Shown here piece after piece: positions 26,801 through 39,189 of a stretch of 64,000 nt of DNA. How positions within the stretch are numbered: the first letter of the stretch is position 1; every line of letters starts with the position of its first letter. The notes below the pieces were generated by a model. It did no database searches, had not been told where the DNA came from, and was given only the letters and a program-made list of their open reading frames with translations. Source of the stretch: Bretschneidera sinensis (Eukaryota; Streptophyta; Magnoliopsida; Brassicales; Akaniaceae). The translations under genes were made by a program, and so were the position numbers. Location of the stretch: the NCBI GenBank assembly GCA_023935145.1, contig CM043698.1, positions 78,357,001 through 78,421,000 of the forward strand. Reading direction: 5' to 3'.

Positions 26801-29800
26801 TTATTTAGGTAGATAAACGCATAATAGTGACACTCCTCAGCAAAATGCTATTGCTGAAAGAAAAAACAAACATTTACTTGAGATAGCTCTTGCGATAATG
26901 TTTTTAATGCATGTTCCAAAATACTTATGGGGAGATGCTATCTTAACTGCCTCATACTTAATAAATCGCATGCCTACCCATGTTCTGCAATATGTCACAC
27001 CTCTAGATTACTTCAAAAAAACCTTTCCCAATTGTAGGATTACTTCAGATTTGCCATTAAAAATATTCGGATGTATTGCTTATGTTCATATACCCAGTAT
27101 CTTTAGATCTAAATTGGATCCTAGGGCTGAAAAATGTGTTTTCATTGGATAAGCTTCAAACAAAAAGGGATATAATTGTTACAATCCTCAAACAAATTTT
27201 TTTTTTGTGAGTATAGATGTCTCCTTTGTGGAAAATCAATCCTATTTTCCAAAAATTGTCTTTAGGGGAAGATAGAGAATGAAGAAAATTATAATTTTTG
27301 GAAAACAAATCTGGATCCCTTACCAAATCTTATTATCTTATCTTCCTCTTTAGACGTTGAACAAAATCAAAAACAGAATGTTCAACATATGGAGAATGAA
27401 GGATATTCTAACCTAGGATCGCCAACACCTGATGACTCACAAGCAGGGGGAGAAATGCCACAGAAGGAACAAAATGTTCCCAAACCTGAGTACTTGGTTT
27501 ATACTCGGAAAAAACACAAGAGTGAAGACCTGCCAACTGTTCTACCACAAAGTCAATCAAAATCCCTGGAAGAAGATCCAAGTAATTCAGGTAATTCTAG
27601 TCCTAATCCAATTCTTTCTTCATCTTCACTTCCTTCAGTTGATGTTCCCATTGATCCTTATCTCCCTATAGCCATTAGAAAAGGAGTTCGAAAGTGTACC
27701 CAACATCCCATTGCAAAATATCTATCCTATGATAGACTTTCCAAAAATTATAGAGCTTTTATTTCCAATATGTCTAACCTGTTTGTTCCGAGAACTATTA
27801 AGGAGGCATTGGATAACCCGAACTGGAAGCTAGCAGTTATGGAAGAGATGAATGCTCTGGAAAAGAACGGAACTTGGGAATTGGTGAGACTACCAAAGGG
27901 AAAGAAGACCGTAGGTTGCAAATGGGTGTTTACTGTTAAATGCAAAGCCGATGGGACTGTAGAAAGAAATAAGGCAAGACTTGTGGCAAAAGGGTTTACA
28001 CAAACCCTTGGAATTGACTACCAAGAAACACTTGCTCAGTCCCTAAGATGAACTCAATTCGAGTGCTTCTATCCTTAGCTATCAACTATAACTGGCCCCT
28101 ACAGCAATTGGATGTAAAAAAATGTTTTCTTGAATGGAGATCTTGAGGAAGAAGTATATATGAACCTGCCTCCAGGTTTTGAGAAAAAGTTTGGTGAAGA
28201 TAGAGTGTGTAAATTGAAGAAGTCCCTATATGGTCTTAAGCAATCTCCAAGGACGTGGTTTGAACGCTTTAAAAAAGTTGTTAAGGATCATGGTTACTGC
28301 CAAAGTCAAGCAGACCACACTATGTTTTATAAACACTTAAGAGAAGGTAAAGTGGCTATCTTAATTGTTTACGTGGATGACATTATCTTGACAGGAGATG
28401 ATATTGGCGAGTTGGAAAGATTGAAGAAGGGACTTGCCGATGATTTCGAGATAAAAGACCTAGGAACTCTAAAGTACTTCCTCGGTATGGAGTTTGCAAG
28501 GTCCAAGGATGGTGTATTCGTCACTCAACGCAAATATACACTTGATTTGCTTAGTGAGACATGTTTACTTGGATGTAGAGCGGCTGAAACTCCAACCGAA
28601 CCCAATCAGAAACTTCAACCTGCTAAACCCGAGGACGTGGTGGATATAGAGCAGTTTCAAAGGCTGGTTGAAAGATTGATTTACTTGTCCCACACACGCC
28701 CTGATATAGCGTTTGCAGTAAGTTGAGTGAGTCAATTCATGCACTCACCAGGACAAGAACATTTTGAGGCAGCATACAGAATCCTAAGGTATTTAAAAGG
28801 AACTCCTGGAAAATGGCTACTATTCAAAAAACAAGAACATCTTCGGGTCGAAGTCTACACCGATGCAGATTGGGCTGGCTGCATCACTGATCAAAAATCT
28901 ACCTCTGGCTACTGCACATTCGTTGGAGGGAACTTGGTTACTTGGCAAAGTAAAAAACAATGTGTAGTGGCGAGAAGTAGCGCTGAAGCTGAATTCAGAT
29001 TTGTGGCTCATGGAATTTGTGAAATCTTGTGGATCAAAAGGTTACTAGAAGACCTAGGAATTCAAAGCTCTTTACCAATAAACGTGTATTGTGACAACAA
29101 GGCAGCAATTGCAATTGCACACAACCTTGTTTTTCACGACAGAACTAAACACGTGGAAGTTGACAAGCATTTCATCAAAGAGAAGATCAGAAAAGGAGTG
29201 ATCAGCATGACCTATATACCTACTGCTGAGCAAATTGCAGATGTTCTTACAAAAGGATTGTACAAGGGACAGTTCAACTACTTAATTGGCAAGCTGACTA
29301 TGGAAAATATTTTTTCAAGCCACCTTGAGGAGGAGTGTTGGAAACCGAGATTATGTTAACGAGATTTAGGGGATTTGGTTATTGTAAAGTCTGTAGTATA
29401 TTCATTAAGATTTAGTCAATGCACTAAAATAGGAAAGTAGTTAGGTTATTTCCTTTTCTTATGCTTTGTATTCACCTATTTATAGGTGCACGGTGTACAT
29501 GATTTTTTATCAGAATAAAGAGAATCATTTTATTCTCAACTTTATTCTTTCTTCACAATTCAACAGTCCTATATATAGATTTATGAATATCAAATCTAAT
29601 AGGACTAGGAGAGATCAACTAGATAAGATAGACATAAACTAGATAAGATTTAGGAAACCTAATAGGACACATAATAGGTATCCTAATAGGATTCTCAACA
29701 GATATCATAGAGAATGGCTTGTTTACTTTAATTAATACATATAAACCTACAACGATCTCCTCTCCACGTCATGAGAACCATTTATATGTTGAACTAAAAG

Positions 29801-30979
29801 CTTCACGATAGATGGCAAACCAAAACACAGAACTTGTCCTTTGTTATGATGTACCACACCCAAATAATAAGCACTATCCTCGCTCTAGAAAAACATCAAG
29901 CTCCCAGTTGTGTACTTCTAATGAACACGAGATAGTAAACAATATGAAAACTATCTGACACCAACTTTACCATCTCCATGCCCAATTACGTATACATAAT
30001 AAGTACATAATTATTTATACATTACCTATAAATACCAAGAAGATACTAATAAATCACTAATTACATAAATACAAAAGAAATATTACTATAGTATTACTTT
30101 GGAGGTCTTGTCCCATGTACAGCCCCAAAGGATGCCACATTGCATCTTCTTGGGCATCTAAGGGAAGAGATCATCTGGTTTAAAAGGTTCCTTTTTTTCC
30201 TTTAATGTTTTGAGTTGTGGAGAGAGATAAAGGGAAAGGAGGGAGAGGAAAGAGAGAGAGCGAAAGGGGAGAAAGAGAGGAGTTCCATTGCAGTGGGCTT
30301 ACACTGATATTCTTTTTATTGTTTTTCAAATTTTAAATGAAGAAATAAAGAGATAAAATAGAAAATGGCAAGGGATGGAGAGAGAGGAAGAGAGAGACAA
30401 GAGGGAGAGGGTGGGATCGACGCTCTTGAACTTTTATTGTTTCTTTCCTTCGAAATTTTAAATTGAGAAAGAAAAGAAATAGAGAAAAACAGAGAGAGGG
30501 GGACAATGGATCCCAGTCAGTCCTTTTCTTTTTTGTAAGTAAAAGTATCACTATAAAGCGCATCAAGTGGGGTTCCAACCAATGTAAAAATTACTTACAT
30601 GACAAAAACTGTCATAAACTCTATAAAATCTTCCTCATTTACAAAAATGGTCCTTAGGCCAGAAATTAGAGTATGAAGCCATCTATCTTTAATCAAAGCT
30701 AGTGGCTTCTCCTCCGGATCCCAACTATTCCTTTCACTCGAAACTAACCAAAAAATAAGGAGTAGAATCAAGACTAAAACCAAAAAAGAACTCTATAAAT
30801 TAAAGAAAGAAGAGATAGAATATAAGGATAATAGTTCGTGGTTTCCATACAATTGTGGGGCCACATCTAGTAATAATAAGTATAGAGCCTCCACATCAGG
30901 ACTTCTATACAAAAGCGCAAGAAAAAGTTATGTGTGTGCGCGTTTGCAAGCACATTCATGCAAGTATGTGTCCATGAAG

Positions 30980-31039
<60 letters not shown>

Positions 31040-34000
31040 AGCTAATAGATTTAATGAGAACAAAGGATATTGTGCATAAATAAATGCAGAAGGCATTATG
31101 GTTTAACTGAGAAAAAAGACAATGGTTTTGGAAAATTGTGTTGGAACTGCTGGGTGCATAGATATTTGCAGAATGTTTCCAGAACACTGGAACTTGAATC
31201 CTAAGTTTCTGGAAGACAGCAGAAAGCATTTACAGATTTAATGAAGAGAAATGGCTTAAGTGCAAACCATCCTGTGGCATCCCACCGCTCATAGTTTTTG
31301 ATAGTATCTTCCAGCTCCAGGGCTTCCAAGACAAAGTTCATATATTCACTGCAAAAATCTAAGAATTAAGTTTAATTACCGCTAGAAAAACTAAAATCCA
31401 AGCAAAGAACAACAGTATCATTAACTTTAAAGATATGAAACAAGTATCTGCAAGTAATGTGATTAGATGCTACTAACAGATAATCTATAGCCTTTTGATA
31501 TCTTCAATTGATTTTATACGACTATACCAAAATTTAAATCCTCAACGGTTTCCATCTCCAAACTAACATATAAAGGGAAAGATAAAATTGTTCTCCACTG
31601 CCTAATCTCCCAACTTTCCCTTGTAATATTTTGTAATTTAGTCAGTTGGGAACAAAAATATGTTGTGATGAGATGTACATGCTAGCATGCTACACACTGA
31701 AAGAGCAAATTAATTGATTATGTGAAGTAGGGAATGTACCATTTAAGGGCTATGAAAAAGGGAGGGTGGGAAAACAAACTTTGCCATATTAAAGGGGGAG
31801 TAATAACATCTCCAGGAAAAAAACAAAATAAAATGAAAGGCATGTGCAAGCACAAGAGAGGGAGTATAGGGATTCTTCAATCATGGAGGAGAATGAAAGT
31901 GGGTTACAAATTTCTTGCTTATCACAAGGAAACCATACATGCATTAGGCTCTATAGATTTTCCAAATGAACATCTGCTGGGTTAAAAAAAGGCAAACCCT
32001 CTCTCTCCCTGCATTTTATACAAAAAAAAAAAAAAAAAAAAAAAAATCTGCTCACACATATGTACTGAGTACACATTTAGATTATTTATATAGACACCCA
32101 AACCAAGGGAGAAGAAGTCTTTCAAAGGAACTACAGATAATAGATATGCATGCATAAAACAAAACAAGCACCATATATGACTCCTGGATCAAACCTATCA
32201 GGATTTATATGATATTATAAAAATCCTAAGTGCAACTAACTAATCAAATGATCGTGTACCTTTTATACCGATAGTACTTCTCTCTGGCTATCCTGAGCTG
32301 ACGTCTAAGTGTTGCCATTGTTTTATCATCAGTATCGTAATCCATGTCATTTTCTCCTAGTCTCCCGCCTTGAGGCTTGAAGGAGGGATCCTCTTTTAAC
32401 TAGAAGTAGGATGCAAGAATTTTAGAGAAAAGCACAGTGTGATGTTTTGAAACTTAAACACGTGCATTCATAAATAAGAAGTGAAATACCATTTGGAGCA
32501 ACATATCATCAATAACATTCATGTAGGGTCTCAAAGGATCACGCTTGGACATCTGATTTGATGTTACTTGAGCGACCTTATGAAATGCAGCAGCATAAAT
32601 TGTATGAAGGATTAACAAAGAAAAATAAAAGAATCATAAAGAACATTTATATAAGATTTCATTTGGGTTAAACAGTTCACATCTATAAGGATGTCTATCA
32701 CAATTTAGAGTACAAGATTGCAAAAATCTGCATACCTTTTGGAAGCTAGGAAAAGACATTAGAGTAAATTGGATTCAGGGAAGAGAGTGACCATCATATA
32801 TGACTAATAAGGCCAACACAGGGATATCAAGGAAATATCACTTCAACACTAATGGTGGTGATGGTGATACGTAACAAGAAGTGATAGTGACTGGGTGCTG
32901 CAAATACTGAAAACTTTTGGAGAGATTCATACATGTCTCCCTTATGCATTTTTATCAAAAACATATACATAAACATATCAAAAACGCATCTTGATTTTTA
33001 AGCAAGATGAGTTTGCAGTGAAATGGAGATTGATAAATCCATACTGCTCCATACAATATATCTCAACACATGGTTTCAATGAGAGTTGTAAGATAGTTTC
33101 CAATCATATTTTTTGCCATGGACAGCCTCCATGCAATTCAAGGCGACCAAGTTATCATATATTAATTCATGAATAAATGTTATATGATTGATCATACTAT
33201 CAAGTCTGAACTTCAGCATGTATGCCAAAACGTTTTAAAGCAGTTTTGGGACTTGGAGTTAGCATGAGCATATAAATAGAATTTAGGAGACGGACCTTCA
33301 ATTTGTACCCGTCTAATCTCTGATTTGGTCTGAAACTTTCACAAATCCATTCAATTTCAGAGGTGAAGAAAACATTGGCAAAGACACTAATGATTGGTCA
33401 CAAAATTTCACACTAAATAATAAATTATTAAAAAGCTCCCGTACACTAAAAATAAACATTAATTTTCACTTCAGACATAATTGTAGTTTAAAACTGCAAA
33501 CACTAAGAATAAGTTCTATTTAATATGGTTAATATTAACTTGAAGACAGATTTTCTATACCTATATAAAAGATAACCATAATTTTTAAGAAACCCACACA
33601 AAAGAATAACTTCAAACTGGCAAAATGATTTTAAATTTTCCAATAATATAAGAACTTTAGAGTTAAAAGTTCACTTACTACAATGGCATTCGAAAATTCT
33701 TGATGAGCATCATCGAGTTTCACAGCCATTTTGGCAACTTTACCCAAAAGAACCTTTTGGCGAAAGGTCCAATCTGAATTTTTCCAGATTTCCTTTGGGA
33801 TTTCGCTAAAACCAAAACCAAGAAGAAATGCCCCTGTAACAAGTCCAAAAGTATTTGAACAAGCCATGGCTAATCCAAGAATGCCCCCACTCCTGCACTC
33901 AGGAAAAAGAATATATTAAGAAATGAAAAAAAAAAAAGAATAATCATAGATACAGGCAATAGAGCTTGAAAACCAAGTCTTGAGGGTCCGTTTGGTTCAT

Positions 34001-37000
34001 GGGATTGTACTGGATTAGGTGGGATTGGACTAATTTAGTCCCACCTTAATCCCTAGTCCAATGTTTGGTTAGCACCTGGAGTGGGATTAACTAAATCCCA
34101 TACCAAGTGTAATCCTACCAAATTTGTCCAATGGGGGAGGTGGGACAAATTTGGTGGGATTAACTTTTTATGACAAGTTTGACCTCCCTATTTTCTATTA
34201 TTTCCATAATTACCCTTTTGCATAAAAACCAAAAACAAGATAATAATAATAAATAACTATTATAATAATAATAATAAAATTTATAATTATAAAAGTTATA
34301 ATAACAATCAATTTAATAAAATTTTAATAATTATTATTATAGTTAAAATAATAATTATTGTTTATAATATTTATAATAGTAAATATTATTATACTTCACA
34401 ATATAATTATTACTATTTCACTTTTAATGGTAATTATTAATATAATATAAATATTAATAATAAATATATTATCATAAACGTTAAAAAATTATAATAATAA
34501 TAATAATCAACATTATAAAAATATTTACAATAATATTACGATTATATAATAATTTGATTATTATAATTAATAATAATAATTTTTACCATTATTATAATAT
34601 AGTTAATATTCATATTATAATAATTATTTTAATAGTTGTATTATCATAAAAATAATGGTAATTATAAATTACTATAATCATTCAAAATTATAATATTAAT
34701 AATAAACATTATAAAAATATTTATAATAATAATATGATGATTTTTAATTAATAATTATTATTATTTTTTATTATTATTATAAGATACTTATTATTAAAAT
34801 TGATATTATAATCATTATTATTAAAAATAATACTATGGTTAATAGTAAAATAATATTATTTATTATTATTAAAAACAATATTATAATAATTATTATAATA
34901 TTGATAGTATTTATTATTATAATTAATAATATAAATATAATAATTATTATTAATCATTAAAAATTATAATTATTATTATAATTAATAATAAAGACCATAA
35001 TAGTTTTATGATTTATAATAATGTTGATTTTAATAATAATAATCATAATATTAATATTAATAATAATTATATATAATATTAATTATTTGTAATTATTATG
35101 ACATTAATATTAATAATTATAATAATAAAAATTATAATTATTAATAATTAGAAATAATTACTATAAGAAGTATTATTATGATAATTATTAATAATTTTAT
35201 AATTATAACAAAATAATAGTTTAATAATTAAAATAATAATTATAGTTATTGTAATTAATAATTATAGAATTATTGGTATTATTATTTAATAAATTAATGT
35301 TTAAGATATAATAGAAAACTTAATTGGAATGTTAAGATTAAAGGGTAATTTTATCATCTTACTCATTATCCTACTTTATTCTACCACAAAAAGGAAACAA
35401 CACATATCGTACTGAAAATGCAAAGGAGAAACCTAGGAATAAATAACAAACACACTTAGAGAGAGAATGTTAAACAATTAACACAAACATTACCATACAT
35501 GATATGATAAATGAGTAGAAGTTGAAGCTTGAAATACAGACTAAAGACACCAGAATTTTAATTAACAAGAAAATCACAAACTTGAGGAATATTTGAAAGA
35601 CATGCCAAATTTAATAGGAAACGAGGGATTCGGCTTAAAAACAAATATAAAAAATGATAGGAAGAAGTAGAAGGATGTGAAACAAACCAATTTTTATGCA
35701 AGAAAATAAGTAGTATAAGTCCGAGAAGTGCAATAGAACCAACACAGAGGTAGAAGACCAAATTTCCGTGTATACTAGTCTTCAATCTTTCTTTCACCGT
35801 GAAGTCCCCAGCATCTTCATAACCCTGAATAGTAGGCACCACAGCCCTGCTTAGAAAAATAGTTTAATATAAATCTATGAGAATATGTGCATCTTTAATC
35901 CTGAAACTGTTAAATTTACCCTAAAGCACCAAAGCATGGTAATATAATGAGTTATGAATGTATCACAATAGCTAAAAGCCTAAAAATAGAAGTACATAAA
36001 CGTTACAGACGATGCAGTGGTGTAGCATCCTATGTTACACAGACTCTTCATTTTACCTTGTCGTACCCGTGTTGGACCTTCGACACTCGGATAAAGGTAT
36101 GGCATTTGGACACTTCAAATTAAAGGAAAACTTATGAAAAATTACAAAAAAAGACAAGTCTGACACTCGAACACGTACCCGTGTCTGACACTCGGACACA
36201 TACCCGTGTCTGACACTCATATCCAAGTCCACGTAACATAGGTAGCATCAACACTAAAGTACAGCAATATTGCGGATAACCACCTTTAACCATAAAAAAA
36301 TGTAGAAGGAAAAGTTATTCTGCCAACTCTTTCCTTTTATTATTTCAGTCCCTCTGTAGTAGACACACCTACAGAGAGCAGTCTAAAACTTTGATATAAA
36401 ACACTATGGATATCTAGAAGGCCTTTAGATTAAATGGCTAAGTAACATCACCACCAAACAAGTAGTCCTGAGCTCAACTATTGGGATTTGTAGGGTATGG
36501 GATCTTTATCGTTTGTGCAAAAGAAAAATAAGGAATTAGGAAAAAGGCAAAAGACTTCAAAAGATGACCTCCTAGAAAGTTTGAAGCATAGAAGAAATCT
36601 TACAAAAAGAAGAAGACAAAGAAGGGTGCAAAAGAAGGATTGACAACCATAGGGGAAACGATCAAAACCAACATCTAGGGCTAACTTCATGGAAGTTTCG
36701 TGCCCCCAATAGCCCTGTCATTTCTCTCCTTCCAGACACACCAGATTAAGCATGAATAGCAGACAACTCACAAGGCTAATGCATAGAAAGCCTTGATGTC
36801 AAAATTCTTGCCCCAACACATTACATCGTCACCACACTAACCAAGTTTTTCAGTAGGAGATCACAAAAGAAGTTCTATGTTGGCTCTAACTCCAAGTAGA
36901 ATAAATCTAAAATTACAAACATTCCCCCCCCCCCCCAAACACCAACCAACTCACCCAACTAGCCAGTTTTGTTCCTTTATCCAGAACCATAAATTATAAC

Positions 37001-39189
37001 TTCCTGCAAACAGTTTTTAGTTTTTCCTCCCATGTCCACACACTATGACCACATGAGACCATCATCTCTTCCCCGGCGCTAAGAAAATACATTGAAAAAA
37101 CAAACACCCAACCCTAACATCCTTCAACAGCCCAAAACCATGAGTAGCACGTTTCATCATCATTGTTGCCTACCCTCCCTTCTCCCCTATACGTTATAGG
37201 ACAAACACCTCCTTAGAAAAAGTAGACCAAAGACGTATAGGCCTCTTACCGGGTTGCACCCCCTTGCTGCTTTTTAAATATACATTTTTACTTATCAAAA
37301 GGGGAAACCCTCTTACTAAGAGTGTATCTCCTGCTACTACTCTTCCACGCCACCAGCTTCCTCTCAAGCCTCTCCACAAGGGAATCCCATACAGATAGAA
37401 GATTTTTTTTAACATAATCTCCATTCAGAACATAGGTAGAGATCCAAAATTATGGCCATGTGAAGCAGTTGCTCATTTAACATTCTTAATTTCATCTACT
37501 CAAACCAACCCACTGCTGTTGAAGTTCTCTCAAGCCATAAATTCCCTCCAAATAAATAAACACATTCACTAAGAATCTGAACCCCACATAAGCACCATAA
37601 AATATGATGGTATTGTAGACAAGAGAAAAAATGAGATTTCTATGTCTCATCATCGGCTCACCAAAACGCCAAAAAATATACTACTCTCAATGGCCTCCAA
37701 AATCATTTTACTCAATGTTCCTAGATCATAATGAAGAGTAACAGAGGCAGAGAACCTCTACGTGGAACCACAGAAGCTTTTATAAAAACCTAGTTGCACA
37801 TTATACCAGAAAATTTAACAGAAAAGACAAATTGTGATTCATGCTCCCCATCTCCAAAACCAAGCGACAGCAAATCTCTCCTCAACCATATTTAAGCTAA
37901 GTTATAATCATCCACATTGAGAAAGGAGAACACATACCATTAAATTGAGGTCCAAAACATCAGTTTGTGCATGGAAACATCTCATGAAATCAAAGTAAAC
38001 CGAGTGCACATTTCCACCCCTAGAAAACTCTAAATTAATCATCTTTATTTTTTTCAAAATAGGACACCTACAGAGACCAATAGCTATGGATTTCTGACAC
38101 CAGCAGGACTCTATCAGAATAGCAACTTTCCAAAATCCTCCCCAGCACTACCTTCTTCACCTTCAAAAATTGTATGCATCAAGAGATCTGTTTAAATATG
38201 AAATCTTTGACGGTAAAGTTCTAGTTCACAATTCAGTTAGATCATAAGATCCATTTCAAATGGATAATATTATAAACTTCTGCATCAGAGTTCTTCAAAG
38301 AAGCAGGTGATACCTGGTTCTTGTTGAATACCACTTCAAAGGTTACAAGAAACCTTCTTGACAGACACGAACGGTGAGCACTCTTAATCTAGATAAATGA
38401 ATGGGGATAAAAAAAGAAAGCGTACCATGTAAGCAAAAATGTGCCCCAATATGACCAGCTCCAAAAGAAAGAAATCCCTCCACTGGAATGACCAATTATT
38501 GTCTGTGTCCAAGAGGATAAAAATATCAAAAAGGAAAATTCACATGATTTCCAAAATCTGTAAGTGATATAACTAGAATTTCCTCATAAAAAAATATAAA
38601 ACTTAATCAAAGCTTGATGTCCATTAGAAAAGACGGGTGTTGGCTTTTCAATCATATTTGACAGATAAAAAATCATACATCAAATTGAACTTGCTCAAGA
38701 GAAACAAGCAATGACTTTCATCTGAAATCCAAAACAACATATATCACATAATCCAAATTTTGTTTCCCTCTTCTTTTCCTTTTGCCCTCAAATTCCATTA
38801 ATTCAAGCCTTCTGTAAATAATGCTCATATCATTAACGGATCAAATTTCATGAATGTATCAACAAAGAGTGCAAATTTTTTTTATCATAGATTATAAATT
38901 GGGGATCACATGCATTTTTCGTAGATTTTTTTAAATTTCAATTTCAATCCTGAAATTGATAAGAGAAAATGAAAATGATGATGATTTTATTGTCCTTGAA
39001 ATCTTTATTTTGAATTATTTACCGTCCAAATATCAGCGGGAACAAGAATGATGATGGAAAGAGAGCAAAACCAAGCGTATCCAACTGTAAAGAGCACGTA
39101 TTTGGGCACATATGGTCCCGCGAAAAATCTCAATGTGAGCACCACCATCCCCATTGTTAGAGGCAAGGATATCATATAGAACACCCACA

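Larger units (their letters stand above)
18035..26826 (+). mobile_element. Athila-group Ty3/gypsy element, internally deleted, nested in the copia integrase
   Basis: The LTRs are 18035-19326 and 25521-26826, and the target duplication is GTGAC (18030-18034 and 26827-26831). The interior carries a tRNA-Asp-type primer site, Gag, protease and an env-position ORF2. The reverse transcriptase, RNase H and integrase are missing: homology to the second Athila copy stops near 22115 and resumes at its post-integrase segment, a deletion of about 2.9 kb. Mobilisation would have needed enzymes in trans, or the deletion is later. Insertion is between the Asp and Thr codons of the integrase D-TPQQN motif of the host copia element. 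Confidence 0.94.
15821..29555 (+). mobile_element. Ty1/copia LTR retrotransposon, interrupted by a nested Athila element
   Basis: The element has 220-bp LTRs at 15821-16040 and 29336-29555 (TGTTGGAAAC...TTTCTTCA) and target duplication CAATT at 15816-15820 and 29556-29560. The domain order gag, PR, INT, RT, RH is that of Ty1/copia. Without the 8.8-kb nested insertion the element is about 4.9 kb, the normal size. The LTRs differ at eight positions by my count, all single-base changes. Several frameshifts and stops make it non-autonomous now. It fills most of intron 7 of the LMBR1-type gene, in antisense orientation. Confidence 0.95.
29561..31267. other. Rest of intron 7 right of the copia element
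   Basis: AT-rich sequence, then purine-rich GA tracts (30220-30510), a LINE tail (30525-30760) and a GA microsatellite. I see no gene. Confidence 0.6.

Noticed and set aside
30867..31229. Minus-strand frame with a long Ser-Leu repeat
   Set aside because: A direct product of the GA microsatellite at 30985-31036.
33985..34190. GGGTCCGTTTGGTT segment as a complete MITE
   Set aside because: Small hairpins are present, but no matching opposite end or target duplication was found before or after the AT-rich tract.
36924..36936. Run of 13 Cs
   Set aside because: A simple homopolymer with no surrounding feature.
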